Counted from the stretch's first letter, positions 39,101-47,678 are shown. The stretch: DNA of 64,000 nt from Myxococcales bacterium (GCA_009692585.1 SHYX01000003.1:116918-180917), one strand, 5' to 3'. Made by a program: numbers and translations. The notes: generated by a model not told the origin, from the letters alone.

Positions 39101-39549
39101 TTGGCCGGCTTGACGTCCCCATGCACCATCCCACGTGCGTGCGCGTGCGCAAGGCCAGCCAGAACGTCGCCGAGGGCGGCCTGGACGGCGGCCCAGGTCA
39201 TCGTTCCCACCCGATCGCGGAGGGTCCCTCCGTCGGCGTACTCCATGGCAATCCAGGCGGTGCCGGCCGCCAACCGACCGCCGCTCTGGGCGGCGACGGC
39301 CCCGCCCACCTCGCCGGTGCCGTACACGTAGACGATATTGGGGTGATCGAGCCCGGCGGCCGCTCGCAGCTCGACCCTCAGCGCGCTCCGGGCAACCGGA
39401 TCCCGCGCCGCAGCCTCGCTCAAGAGCTTCACGGCCGCCGACACCCGCGTGGCGGTGTGCACGGCGCGCCACACCTCGCCGATGCCACCGGTGGCAATGT
39501 GCGCTTGAAGCTCGAAGGCACCAAGGACGAGGGCGGGGGAGGTCTCCAC
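36175..39549 (-). CDS. Ser/Thr protein kinase fused to AAA-type ATPase and TPR region (PknK-like)
   Basis: Residues 1-290 are a eukaryotic-type kinase: Gly-rich loop 'IATGGIGEVWRA', Lys41, catalytic loop 'HGDVKPAN' (143-150), 'DFG' (164-166) and 'APE' (190-192). The loop has Gly instead of Arg before Asp145, a non-RD kinase. A Pro-rich linker leads to an ATPase with a Walker A-like 'GASGVGTSRL' and Walker B 'PLVFWVDGADQ'. From about residue 730 to the end (1124) are TPR-like helical repeats. The architecture resembles PknK/AfsR-type regulators. It probably phosphorylates partners in response to signals bound by the TPR region. The start is a GTG. Confidence 0.9.
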   Translation of the reverse strand: METSPALVLGAFELQAHIATGGIGEVWRAVHTATRVSAAVKLLSEAAARDPVARSALRVELRAAAGLDHPNIVYVYGTGEVGGAVAAQSGGRLAAGTAWIAMEYADGGTLRDRVGTMTWAAVQAALGDVLAGLAHAHARGMVHGDVKPANLLLGGARPGVKLGDFGLVRTAEADRAGLAEGGWGTPGYMAPERVADGFGPVGPWSDLYAFGCTAWALLTGSPPFVGSPEAVMQQHVSASLPAFAPVLPVPGGVESWLRRLLVREPALRLRHAADAARILQRLPDATVPGRQRRMPPRPALPADVTLRVARSWRRRVAADPAEMGSLPAPSLPFPVRPNPPPSIPQVLAGAGLELLGLRSFPVVGRRAEQDFLWASLREVVVSGAARAVLVRGASGVGTSRLSRWLLESAAELGVARPMTAWYGAMAGPARGLRPAFRRALRIPGGQRELTTDAVSAAAPALDASDAAALAAWLSQTGRAGPLPRSERLSLLRRVLRAMAEAPPPTGEGRPLVFWVDGADQGSLDALALVRSLLGAPIPVLFVLALTDELLPARSLEAAMLADLRELPSVAELRVGALGEVSCRLLLTEYVGLDPAVAAAVTRLTAGNPLFALQLLGDCVRRHLLETGPAGVRFTPGAPLELPADLERVWVLRLESAGEGLPAAQAEAVELMAVLGDPVDESDWLAACAEAGLGPAIELVERLETEGLLVRVLGDTAWSFVHAMFREAMVRRAARGGRLDGAHRACAAMLLRRNVRADSERIGRHLGAAGDLGGSLAPLAIAIDERIIARELPAAAELLELRGDALARIGVAMDDARHAEQRFLHALHAQLAGQLQRAEGLLAALISDAGTHGWTGVQARALWLRGRISRRRGDFLASADSFVDAALHAASTGDQRTLGRVHADLGDVLSEAGEWEASRRAFDTALPIFHALDDALGLGEVHMGHALLALRARSAADAEGHLLAALSCYRGTGNRIGQARALNLRGDVLRFSGRPDEAADDYRAAIALLDSVQSWMAVVPQVNLGLLMVEGEQWAPARLHLVAMLQELSRHPFREAELCARLGVLTAALALGEVALCVAQRAPISELLTAAPLRTPEVSRLVAAATSRGRAAGLGELVAWLGDPT

Positions 39550-39611
39550 ACGGGCATTGTCACCCGTCGTCCGCCGGGCGGCATCACCGAGGCCTGGGTT
39601 AGCAACCGGCC

Positions 39612-40706
39612 ATGGCCTTCCGCGTGGCGGACTTCACCCGCGTGCTCGCCGGTCCGTGGGCGACCCAGACCCTTGGCGATCAGGGCTTCGACGTCGTCAA
39701 GGTCGAGGCGCTCACCGGCGACGAGACCCGGGGTTTCCACCCGCTGGTCCGCGGCGAGAGCGTCTACTTCTCGTGCACCAACCGAAACAAGCGCTCGATC
39801 GCACTCGACCTGGGGACCGAGGCGGGGCAGGGCGTGGCCCGGCGGCTCATCGCCAGTGCCGACGTGGTCGTCGAGAACTTCCGGCCGGGAGTGATGGAGC
39901 GCTTCGGCCTCGGCGCGGAGACCACCCGAGCGTCGCGACAGGTGTGGGTGAGCATCAGTGCGTTCGGACATGACAACAATGGCGCCGGCTACGACCTCGT
40001 CCTGCAGAGCGTCGGCGGGATCACCACCCTGACCGGCGATCCGCCTGCGAAGGCCGGACCGAGCATCGCCGACCTCGCCACCGCGTGCGTGGCGGTCCAG
40101 GCGGTGCTCTTCGGGCTCCTGGAACGCGAGCGGAGCGGAGCCGGTCGCTACGTCGACCTCTCCATGCTCGACGTGCAGCATTCCCTGCTCGCCTACTACG
40201 CCAGCGCCTCGCTCAACGCCGGAGAGTCCCCGCCCACGCCGAGCAACGCCCACCCCTCCATCGCGCCCTACAATCTGTATCGCTGTGCCGACGGGTGGCT
40301 GGCCATCTGTTGCGCCAATGACGGGCTGTGGCACAAGCTTCGAGAGGCGCTCGCGCTGCCCGGGTTCGATGGCTGGTCGTCCCTGGTCGGGAGGGTGGCC
40401 GACCGCGAGCGACTGGATGCGGCGATCACCGCCTGCCTTGGAACCGACTCGGTCGTCGCGTGGGAGGCACGGCTATGCGCCGCGGGGGTCCCCTGCGGCG
40501 CAGCGCTCAGCGTGGCCGCATCGTTGGCGCATCCCGCGGCGAGGCAGATCGACGTCGGCGGCTGGCGCCTCCCCGCGCCGCCCCTCGCGCTGCGGGCGAG
40601 CCGCCCACCGCCGCGCCTGGGGGAGCACACCGACGAGGTGCTGGCGGAGTTGGGCTTTGATCCGGCGGAGGCGGCCGTGCTGCGCACGGTGGGGGCGGTC
40701 GGGTAG
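39612..40706 (+). CDS. Class III CoA-transferase (CaiB/BaiF family)
   Basis: The 364-residue enzyme transfers CoA between carboxylic acids. It opens 'MAFRVADFTRVLAGPWATQT', with 'DVVKVEALTGDETR' and 'FSCTNRNKRSIALDLGT', typical of the family, and has the catalytic Asp182 in 'GRYVDLSMLDVQHSL'. The C-terminal 'PAPPLALRASRPPPRLGEHT' matches the usual end. The acyl substrate (carnitine, 2-hydroxyacid, racemase-like) cannot be read from the sequence. It diverges from the kinase gene over 62 bases. Confidence 0.9.
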   Translation: MAFRVADFTRVLAGPWATQTLGDQGFDVVKVEALTGDETRGFHPLVRGESVYFSCTNRNKRSIALDLGTEAGQGVARRLIASADVVVENFRPGVMERFGLGAETTRASRQVWVSISAFGHDNNGAGYDLVLQSVGGITTLTGDPPAKAGPSIADLATACVAVQAVLFGLLERERSGAGRYVDLSMLDVQHSLLAYYASASLNAGESPPTPSNAHPSIAPYNLYRCADGWLAICCANDGLWHKLREALALPGFDGWSSLVGRVADRERLDAAITACLGTDSVVAWEARLCAAGVPCGAALSVAASLAHPAARQIDVGGWRLPAPPLALRASRPPPRLGEHTDEVLAELGFDPAEAAVLRTVGAVG

Positions 40707-41018
40707 CCTCCGCCAGCAACGCCTCCGGCTGCTCCCCCTCGGGAGCCCGCCGAACGGCAAGCCGACGGTGCCGAGTACGCCGTCGTGGCTGGGGGCGAGG
40801 CTGCTCGCGACCGAAGGGACCTTGATCCGGACTGAGGGTAGCCCGACGATCGGCGCCATCCGGTGAATCCCCCAAAAAAACGCGTCAGCCGGCTTGACCG
40901 TCACCCATGATCAGGGCACATTTCACCGGTCGGCAGGTGGTGGCTCCTCCGGGAAAGGCCTGACGACACAACCCCCCCTCCCGTCGCCCCCACGGAAGGT
41001 CAACAAAAGGAAATCACC
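40707..41018 (+). other. Intergenic region upstream of the tube-protein gene
   Basis: This 312-base stretch has no convincing gene. It contains a run of seven A near 40874 and a possible promoter at 40894-40922. GC content falls towards the tube-protein start, consistent with a leader for a well-expressed gene. Confidence 0.6.
40894..40922 (+). promoter_or_regulatory. Candidate promoter for the tail-tube-like gene
   Basis: TTGACC at 40894-40899 matches a -35 box at five of six positions. 17 bases further, CACATT (40917-40922) is a weak -10 candidate. It would give a 5' leader of about 90 bases before GTG 41019, which is preceded by AAAAGGAAA. Confidence 0.3.
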
Positions 41019-41462
41019 GTGCCTACCGAAGAACTGTTTGGTACTTATCACTTCCTCCTGGAAATCCAGGGGATCATCAGCGACAACAAGGTCATCGTCG
41101 GTGGCTTCAAGTCCGTCTCGGGCATGGACAGCCAGACCGAAGTGGTCGAATTCAAGCAAGGCAACGACAAGGCCGTCCGCAAGAAGCCGGGCCGCACGAC
41201 CTACAGCAACATCGTCCTCGAGCGCGGCTACACCGCCACCGACGACCTGTGGCAGTGGCGGAAGAACATCGAGGACGGCAAGATCGACCGCCGCTCGGGT
41301 TCCATCATCGTGCTGGACCAGGACGGTGCCACCGAGGTGGCCCGCTACAACTTCTTCGAAGGCTGGCCCTGCAAGTGGAACGTCCCGGACATGAACGCCG
41401 ACTCCTCCGCGATGGCGATCGAGAAGATCGAAGTCGCGATCGAGAAGGTCGAGCGCGGATAG
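41019..41462 (+). CDS. Contractile-tail tube protein (T4 gp19 / eCIS tube-like), orphan
   Basis: The 147-residue protein starts at GTG 41019 and reads 'MPTEELFGTYHFLLEIQGII'. It continues with 'GGFKSVSGMDSQTEVVEFKQ', 'GRTTYSNIVLERG', 'LWQWRKNIEDGKIDRRSG' and 'VARYNFFEGWPCKW', ending 'IEKIEVAIEKVERG'. These match the phage T4-like tail-tube family (gp19, also Afp1/Pvc1 tubes of extracellular contractile injection systems), in both length and order. It uses almost only C/G-ending codons, has a good ribosome site, and is followed by a strong terminator. No sheath, baseplate or ATPase gene lies nearby, so it is isolated. It may supply a system encoded elsewhere. Confidence 0.9.
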   Translation: MPTEELFGTYHFLLEIQGIISDNKVIVGGFKSVSGMDSQTEVVEFKQGNDKAVRKKPGRTTYSNIVLERGYTATDDLWQWRKNIEDGKIDRRSGSIIVLDQDGATEVARYNFFEGWPCKWNVPDMNADSSAMAIEKIEVAIEKVERG

Positions 41463-41483
41463 TCGTCTTCGGACGCGTCCACC

Positions 41484-41517
41484 CAGCCCGGGGTACCCCC
41501 CCGGGCTGCGGTGTTTT
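41484..41517. terminator. Rho-independent terminator after the tube-protein gene
   Basis: CAGCCCGGGG (41484-41493) pairs perfectly with CCCCGGGCTG (41499-41508), leaving a 5-base loop, and is followed by CGGTGTTTTT. It ends the plus-strand transcript and may also help to stop the converging TldE/PmbA-like gene. Confidence 0.85.
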
Positions 41518-41522
41518 TGGGG

Positions 41523-42782
41523 TTACCCGAACGGCAATCCCTGACACACCACGCTCGGCGAATCCACCTCGCCGCAGCGCTCCTGGTCCGACGCCACCTC
41601 GCTCACCGCGAGCAGAAGCGTCGATACCGGCAGGTCCAGCACCATCGTCGCGGTCCCCACCCGCTCACAGGCGGCGACGACCCCAAGCCGAACCCGCCCG
41701 AACACCCGGCCAGTGGCAAGGTCGACGGGCGGAAGCTCATCGACCACAAGGTAGTTGCGCAGCTCGGACAGGATGACGTTGCGGGTGCGGGACCCGGGCC
41801 GAACGATCAGGTTCGACGCCTGGAGTCGACCGCCGCGCACATGTCCGGTCGGGCGTAGACCCGCCGCCCGGGCGCTCTCCGGATCGTGAAACATGCTGTT
41901 GGGCACACCCTCCTTGAGCAGCGGAACCGCGATCGGCGGGACGCCCCGTTCGTCGAAGGGCCAGGTGTGCAGGCCGCTGGCGAGCCCGCCGTCGTCGGTG
42001 ACGTGGAGGATCGTCGACGACAACGGTCGGCCCAGCTTCCCAGTGAGCAGGTTCCCCGCGCCGACGGCCGGTGCCGCGAACGCCGGCGCGAGGCTCCGCA
42101 AGAACGACGCGACCGCACGCGGCTCGAGCACCATCGGAAGCGACTCGTCCGGCACCGGGGCCGGTCGCGACAGTTGCTCCATCCGGCGCCGCAGGTCGGC
42201 TCCAAAAGGCAGGCTCGCGACATTCGAGAAGTGCCGGCTGGCGATGCGATGGCCGAGCGTCAGCGGTCCGAGGGTGGCCTCGGCCTCCAGCGTGTAGGTG
42301 GTCGCCGCCGCCGACAGCTCGACATCGCGCGTGGACAGCCAGCTCCGCCGCTCGCGTAGCTCCTCGTAGCGCAGGCGTCGGAGGCTGACCGGCCCCTGGT
42401 TCAGCGACCGCTCCGCGAGCCCCAGCATTTCGTTGCGATCTTCGTCTTCCACGCTGCCGAAGCGACGGTCATCATTCCCGAGCGGACCGGTGATGGGCGC
42501 GAACCGGTCCGCGGGGCCGGCCCACTCCGAGCGGGGCGCCTGGTGTGCCGCCGCCATCGCCCTGGACACCAGGGCCTTGCGCGCCGGTCCGGTCGCGACT
42601 CCGACTCGCCCGCCATCCAGCCACAGACGCAAGGTCCACGCTTCCTCATCGACCTGGGCGCCGCGCACGCGCATCCCGGTGGTGAGGAAGCGCTCGAAGC
42701 GTTGATGCATCACCTCGGCGGCACGCGCGCCTTCGGCACGGCATGCGTCGAGGAGCGAGAGGAGCTCCGCGCGGTCGTCCAT
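41523..42782 (-). CDS. TldE/PmbA-like metallopeptidase-family protein, solitary
   Basis: The 419-residue protein starts at ATG 42782. The C-terminal half has the TldD/PmbA layout: 'LPMVLEPRAVASFLRSLAPA', 'LTGKLGRPLSSTILHVTDDG', 'LHTWPFDERGVPPIAVPLLK', 'GVPNSMFHDPESARAAG' and 'SNLIVRPGSRT'. No HExxxH zinc site is present, which fits the TldE/PmbA partner rather than catalytic TldD. TldD/E pairs process peptides such as microcins and CcdA. No tldD is visible, so the partner is elsewhere or lost. It converges with the orphan tube protein. Confidence 0.8.
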   Translation of the reverse strand: MDDRAELLSLLDACRAEGARAAEVMHQRFERFLTTGMRVRGAQVDEEAWTLRLWLDGGRVGVATGPARKALVSRAMAAAHQAPRSEWAGPADRFAPITGPLGNDDRRFGSVEDEDRNEMLGLAERSLNQGPVSLRRLRYEELRERRSWLSTRDVELSAAATTYTLEAEATLGPLTLGHRIASRHFSNVASLPFGADLRRRMEQLSRPAPVPDESLPMVLEPRAVASFLRSLAPAFAAPAVGAGNLLTGKLGRPLSSTILHVTDDGGLASGLHTWPFDERGVPPIAVPLLKEGVPNSMFHDPESARAAGLRPTGHVRGGRLQASNLIVRPGSRTRNVILSELRNYLVVDELPPVDLATGRVFGRVRLGVVAACERVGTATMVLDLPVSTLLLAVSEVASDQERCGEVDSPSVVCQGLPFG

Positions 42783-42804
42783 GGCGGGAGAGTATGTCAC
42801 CGCG

Positions 42805-43239
42805 TCAGCGAAGCGTCAGCGGGAAGTCACGCACGTCTGCCAGAAGGCTGCCGTCGTCGATGGCCGCGTGCAGTTCGGTGTTCATGTCGTCCTCGGCGGA
42901 GCGGCCCCCGGCGGAGTCCTCGGCGAGCAGCTGGTAGTTGAGCACCGTGCCCCAGCACCCATCCAACGCGGTGATGCCGCGAGCCGTGAAGCTCACATCG
43001 CCGTCGGCGCCGGTGGTGCCGGTTCCAAGAATAACATAGGTCCATCCACGATCATATAGCGCGACGTCGACGCCGGCCACCGCACCGGCGGCGTCCTCGA
43101 CCCGGGCGCGGATTTCCACGTCGTAGGTGACCGGATTTCCACACTCGACGCCGGCCGGATCGGAATCCCCGCCTTCGTCCAAGGTCTCCGCAACCGGCCC
43201 ACACGCAGCGAAACTGAGGAGCAGGAACACACGCGACAT
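42805..43239 (-). CDS. Small hypothetical lipoprotein
   Basis: The protein begins 'MSRVFLLLSFAACGPVAETL', a lipoprotein signal with lipobox FAAC. Its 125 or so mature residues have beta-rich, carboxypeptidase-regulatory or Ig-like features ('YDVEIRARVEDAAGAVAGVD', 'GADGDVSFTARG') and two Cys. The fold is that of an extracellular Ig-like domain; the role is unknown. It lies 22 bases upstream of the TldE-like gene start, on the same strand. Confidence 0.65.
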   Translation of the reverse strand: MSRVFLLLSFAACGPVAETLDEGGDSDPAGVECGNPVTYDVEIRARVEDAAGAVAGVDVALYDRGWTYVILGTGTTGADGDVSFTARGITALDGCWGTVLNYQLLAEDSAGGRSAEDDMNTELHAAIDDGSLLADVRDFPLTLR

Positions 43240-43320
43240 GGAAGCCTTCCGGGATAGATTTCGCGGCCACAGAGGCTACGCCGGGCCAGCCGACGTCGCC
43301 ACCCCAGCCAGGAGTCGCTC

Positions 43321-46300
43321 GTGCCGAATCACCCGTATCTGCAAGCCGCCGAAGCCGAAGGCCGCGTCCGCGTCCGCGTCCTGATCGAGGACGGGGATGT
43401 GGTGGTGCGCGTCTACCAACCCACCGACCTCACGTTGAGCGAGCTCTTCCCGATCATCGATCACTTCGGGGTGGTGGTCAGCGACGAGTGGGCCGAGCCG
43501 GGCGCGAGCGAGGGCGGCGCGACCGTCGACAGCTTCCGTGTGGCGCGTGTCCCCGGAGTGACGACTACCGAACTGATGGACCGGCAGGACAAGCTCGTGG
43601 CCGGGCTCGAGGCGGTGTTCGAAAAAAAGATGGCCTCTGACCCGCTCAACAAGCTTGTCCTCCGCGGAAACCTCACCTGGCAGGAGGTCGACCTCGTCCG
43701 CGCGTACGTCGGGTACGCCAAGCAGATCAAGCTGGCCCACACCGTCCCGCGCGTCCAGGAGATCCTGGTGAACCAGGCGGCCGCCGTCGCCGCCCTGGTC
43801 AGGCTGTTCCACGCCCGCCTCGACCCGGCGCTCGGAGAGGGCCGGGCGGCGGCGATGGGCGCCACCTCGGCCGCCGTGGAGGACGAACTTCGCAAGATCC
43901 CGACCGTCGACGAGGACTTTGTCCTCCGCTTCCTGTTCAACCTCGTCGAAGCGTCGCTGCGCACCAATTTCTACCGCACCGATCGCGTCTTCCACTACAT
44001 CAGCTTCAAGGTCGACCATGCCAAGATCCGTCACATCCCGCTGCCGCGGCTGATGGTCGAGGTCTACGTGCACCACTACGAGATGGAGGGCGTTCACCTC
44101 CGCGGCGGCCCGATCGCCCGCGGCGGGCTGCGCTACTCCGACCGGGCGGACTTCCGCACCGAGGTCCTCGGCCTGGTCACCACGCAGATGGTCAAGAACG
44201 TCGTCATCGTGCCCGAAGGTAGCAAGGGCGGCTTCTACGTGAAGTACACCATCGACGACGCGGCAGAGCGCAAGCGCGTGGGCGACCGGCTCTATCAGGT
44301 CCTGATCCGCGGGCTCCTCGACATCACCGACAACCTCGTCGCCGGCCAGGTCGTCCGTCCTCCGAATGTTATAGCTCACGATGGAGACGATCCATATCTG
44401 GTGGTCGCTGCCGACAAGGGCACCGCCCACCTCTCCGACACCGCCAACACCCTGAGCAAGGCCTACGGCTACTGGTTGGGCGACGCCTTCGCGTCGGGCG
44501 GCAGCCAGGGCTACGACCACAAGGTCGTCGGCATCACCGCACGCGGGGGCTGGGTACTGGTCAGGCGCCTGTTCCGCGAGCTGGGCATGGATGCGGACAA
44601 GCAGGAATTCACCTGCTTCGGCATCGGGGACTGCGGCGGGGACGTGTTCGGCAACGGTGTGATCGAGGCGCCGAAGATGAAGCTCATCGCGGCGTTCAAC
44701 CATCAGCACATCTTCTTCGACCCCGACCCCGACCCCGAGCGGAGCTTCGCCGAACGCAAGCGCCTCTTCGACATCGTCGGCGGGTGGGAAAAGTACGACA
44801 CTTCGCTGTTGAGCGCGGGCGGCGGCGTCTACTCGCGGAAGCAGAAGACGATCCCGCTGAGCGCCGAGGTCAAGGCGATGCTCGGCACCGACGCCGACGA
44901 GCTGAGCCCGACTCAGGTGATGAACCTGATCCTCCGCCTGCAGGTGGACCTGTTCTGGAACGGAGGGATCGGCACCTATGTGCGCGCCACCGGCGAGACC
45001 AACGCCGATGCAAACGATCCGCCGAATGACGACGTTCGTGTGGCGGCGAACGAACTTCGATGCAAGATCGTCGGCGAGGGCGGCAACCTCGGCTTCACCC
45101 AAATGGCGCGCATCGAATTCGCGCAGCGCGGCGGTCGGCTCAACACCGACTTCGTGGACAACTCGGGCGGGGTGGACACCTCCGACCACGAGGTGAACCT
45201 CAAGATCCTGCTCAACCCGATGGTGGCGCAGGGCCGAATCACCGAGGATCAACGAAATGAAATAATTCGTTCGATGACGGACGAGGTGGCCCGGATGGTG
45301 TTGGAGAACAACAACCAGAACGGCCGACTCATCTCGCTCGACGAGGTGCGCTCCGCGCGCGACCCGCACCCCTACGGGCGCGCGATCGACTGGGTGTGTC
45401 AAAAGGGCAGCGTCAGCCGCCGCTTTCTCTGCCTCCCCGACGACGACCAGATCCGGCGCCGGGCCGCCAGCAACAAAGGCCTGGTGCGGCCCGAACTCGC
45501 CGTCCTGCAGGCACACGTCAAGATGCACGTGTTCAAGATGCTCATGCGAGAAGATGCGTCCGAGATCCCCGCTTTTGACCGGCTTTTGAAGGGGTATTTC
45601 CCGAAGCGCATGCAGGCGGAGTTCGCCGCCGATCTGCCAAAACATATGCTGGCCAAGGCCATCGTGATGACGACGCTGTTGACCGAGGTCGCGACCGACG
45701 CCGGCTCGGCGTACTTCCCGATGATGTTGGAGTTGACCGGTGCCAACGTCGGCCGCATCGCCTCGTCGTGGACCGAAGCCATGCGGCTCTCGGGCGGACC
45801 GGTCGTTCGGAAGGGACTGATCGCCGCGAATGCCCACCCCGAAGCGGCCTACGCCGCCTGGACGCGCTTCACGGACGGCATCCTGCAACTGGTGCTCTCG
45901 TGGTTGTCCCCGGGGAGCAACGGGTACGCCGGGGAGGACCAGGCCCTGTTCAACGAAGGCCTGGACGCCATCGCCGCCACGCGTGCCGGCACCGACGCGA
46001 CCTACAGCAAGAACACCATCGACAAGATGGTGGGCGCGGGCATCCCCGAAGAGACCGCGGCCCGGGTGGTGCGCGCCGGGAGCACCGCCCGCGCCAGCGA
46101 GATCTGCCTGATCAGCAAGCGGCGCGGCGAGAGCATCCGCGACACGGCCCTGCTCTACCAGGCCGTGGGCGTCGCGTCGGGGCTCACCCCCACGCTGAGG
46201 GGCATCGCCAGCCGACGGGGTGAAGGGCGCTGGGACCCGGTGGCCCTGGGCATCCAGCGCACCCGCTACCGAGCGCTCCTGCGCGATCTGGTGATCCAGA

Positions 46301-46467
46301 GCCCGGTGCACGGCGCAAGCCTGCGATTCGGCGTGGAGCGAGGCGTCGAGTTGGTGTCGACCGACAAGGTCAAGGCCGTCGCCGACGTCATCGTGCGCGT
46401 GGTCGGGCGTGAACCCGATGTAGCGGCGCTCCTCGTCGGCGAGCAGCGCATCCGCGCGGTGATCTGA
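43321..46467 (+). CDS. Large NAD-dependent glutamate dehydrogenase (short, about 115-kDa type)
   Basis: The enzyme oxidatively deaminates glutamate to 2-oxoglutarate with NAD. The 1048-residue protein has the catalytic region with 'GPIARGGLRYSDRADFRTEV', 'VIVPEGSKGGFYVK' and 'GDPYLVVAADKGTAHLSD'-like sequence (here 'DDPYLVVAADKGTAHLSDTA'). A nucleotide-binding section follows ('FTCFGIGDCGGDVFGNGV'), then 'HQHIFFDPDPDPERSF' and the GDH-specific 'ANELRCKIVGEGGNLGFTQM'. It lacks most of the N-terminal regulatory part of the 180-kDa class and matches the 115-kDa class. The GTG start at 43321 is the first plausible one. Confidence 0.93.
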   Translation: MPNHPYLQAAEAEGRVRVRVLIEDGDVVVRVYQPTDLTLSELFPIIDHFGVVVSDEWAEPGASEGGATVDSFRVARVPGVTTTELMDRQDKLVAGLEAVFEKKMASDPLNKLVLRGNLTWQEVDLVRAYVGYAKQIKLAHTVPRVQEILVNQAAAVAALVRLFHARLDPALGEGRAAAMGATSAAVEDELRKIPTVDEDFVLRFLFNLVEASLRTNFYRTDRVFHYISFKVDHAKIRHIPLPRLMVEVYVHHYEMEGVHLRGGPIARGGLRYSDRADFRTEVLGLVTTQMVKNVVIVPEGSKGGFYVKYTIDDAAERKRVGDRLYQVLIRGLLDITDNLVAGQVVRPPNVIAHDGDDPYLVVAADKGTAHLSDTANTLSKAYGYWLGDAFASGGSQGYDHKVVGITARGGWVLVRRLFRELGMDADKQEFTCFGIGDCGGDVFGNGVIEAPKMKLIAAFNHQHIFFDPDPDPERSFAERKRLFDIVGGWEKYDTSLLSAGGGVYSRKQKTIPLSAEVKAMLGTDADELSPTQVMNLILRLQVDLFWNGGIGTYVRATGETNADANDPPNDDVRVAANELRCKIVGEGGNLGFTQMARIEFAQRGGRLNTDFVDNSGGVDTSDHEVNLKILLNPMVAQGRITEDQRNEIIRSMTDEVARMVLENNNQNGRLISLDEVRSARDPHPYGRAIDWVCQKGSVSRRFLCLPDDDQIRRRAASNKGLVRPELAVLQAHVKMHVFKMLMREDASEIPAFDRLLKGYFPKRMQAEFAADLPKHMLAKAIVMTTLLTEVATDAGSAYFPMMLELTGANVGRIASSWTEAMRLSGGPVVRKGLIAANAHPEAAYAAWTRFTDGILQLVLSWLSPGSNGYAGEDQALFNEGLDAIAATRAGTDATYSKNTIDKMVGAGIPEETAARVVRAGSTARASEICLISKRRGESIRDTALLYQAVGVASGLTPTLRGIASRRGEGRWDPVALGIQRTRYRALLRDLVIQSPVHGASLRFGVERGVELVSTDKVKAVADVIVRVVGREPDVAALLVGEQRIRAVI

Positions 46468-46493
46468 CCGACGGCCAGGAGGCCGACGCGCCG

Positions 46494-47678
46494 CTACCGG
46501 GGGCTGTTCTTGTTCGTCCGACGGCGTGCCGTGTCGTCGTCCATCGAAAAGCTCACCTCTTCGAGTTCGGCCTCACCGGCCGGTAGACTCTCGAGGAAGC
46601 CGGAGGCGCGGATCAGCTCGGCGAAGTCGGCGGTGCCGCTCGGGGGCGCGGACACCCCCCGGGCGGCCCCGCGCGGCGCGTCCGGAGCGACGCGGGTCGG
46701 GGAAAGTGACCCGCCGAGCGCCCGCTCCAGCGCGTTGTTCGCGTAGCGGATCTGCGTCGCGAGCGTGGCGAGGATGCTCTCCCGCCAGGCGGTGCGCGCA
46801 TCGCCGCGCAGCCCGTCGAACGCCTGCCGATCCATGCGATATAGCCAGCCGGCGGTCGCGGCGACGCAGGAGGCGGTGCGCGGCGCGGGGTCGACCAGGG
46901 TGTTGGCGCCCAGCTGCTGACCCGGGCCGAGCCGGACCAGGAGCTCCGCCCTGTCGCCCCGAACGTTTCGGAGCACGTCGATCTGGCCGTCGGCGACGAG
47001 GTACATCGCACTGCCGGACTCTCCTTCCAGCACGATGACCTGGCCCTCCTCGAAGCTCTCCGGCGAAAAACCCACCGCCAGGAGTTCCTCCAACTCGGGG
47101 TCCATGTCCCGGAGCCCCGGCTGACTGCGAAGGAGCGGACCGACCGGCGGACAGGGGCCCGACGGACCGCCCGGGCGCAACGTCCGCCACAAGCGCACCA
47201 GAGAGCTGGGCTCCCTCCGCGCCGGCGCCGTCCGACCACCAGCCGCGACCCTGGCCACGTTGGCGTTGGTGGCGGCGATGCGGCGACAGGCAGAGCGCTG
47301 GGCCTGCTCGAGGATGGCGTCGTACACCCGGCTCTTCGCGAAGCGGAGCGCCCGGAGGTCAGGCACGGCCAACGCAAGTAATTCCGTCGCACACGCCGCC
47401 TTGAGCGTCGCCGACCGGGTGCTCCCCGCCACGAAGGCGCCCGCTTCCCCGACGATGTCGGGCGCCCGGACGCGACCGACCTCCTGGAGCTGCGAATGCG
47501 CGACGAGCTCCCCCACCAGCACGATCGCCAGCTCGTCGACCACCGCGCCCTGCGACCACAACATCTCGTTGGGGGCAAGCTGCGCCCGCCGGAAATACCG
47601 AGCGGCCCGGTCGATGTCGGCGCGCGCGACGCGTGAGAAAAACGGCAACAGGGTCAGGTCGTCGGCAATCGAAGCCAT
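46494..47678 (-). CDS. Protein with two cyclic-nucleotide-binding domains
   Basis: The 394-residue protein contains two CAP-like beta-barrel domains. The first spans residues about 10-130 ('LAPNEMLWSQGAVVDELAIV', 'GEAGAFVAGSTRSATLKA'), the second about 200-320 ('FEEGQVIVLEGESGSAMYLV', 'LGANTLVDPAPRTASCVA'). The phosphate-binding cassettes are only partly conserved. A low-complexity linker and C-terminal tail have no HTH. It could act as a cAMP/cGMP or c-di-GMP sensor controlling a partner. It converges with the GDH gene. Confidence 0.8.
   Translation of the reverse strand: MASIADDLTLLPFFSRVARADIDRAARYFRRAQLAPNEMLWSQGAVVDELAIVLVGELVAHSQLQEVGRVRAPDIVGEAGAFVAGSTRSATLKAACATELLALAVPDLRALRFAKSRVYDAILEQAQRSACRRIAATNANVARVAAGGRTAPARREPSSLVRLWRTLRPGGPSGPCPPVGPLLRSQPGLRDMDPELEELLAVGFSPESFEEGQVIVLEGESGSAMYLVADGQIDVLRNVRGDRAELLVRLGPGQQLGANTLVDPAPRTASCVAATAGWLYRMDRQAFDGLRGDARTAWRESILATLATQIRYANNALERALGGSLSPTRVAPDAPRGAARGVSAPPSGTADFAELIRASGFLESLPAGEAELEEVSFSMDDDTARRRTNKNSPR

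Noticed and set aside
43276..46311. A 1011-codon minus-strand frame within the glutamate dehydrogenase gene
   Set aside because: Antisense shadow caused by GC-rich third positions; His/Asp/Val-rich without domains, while the plus strand encodes a complete GDH.
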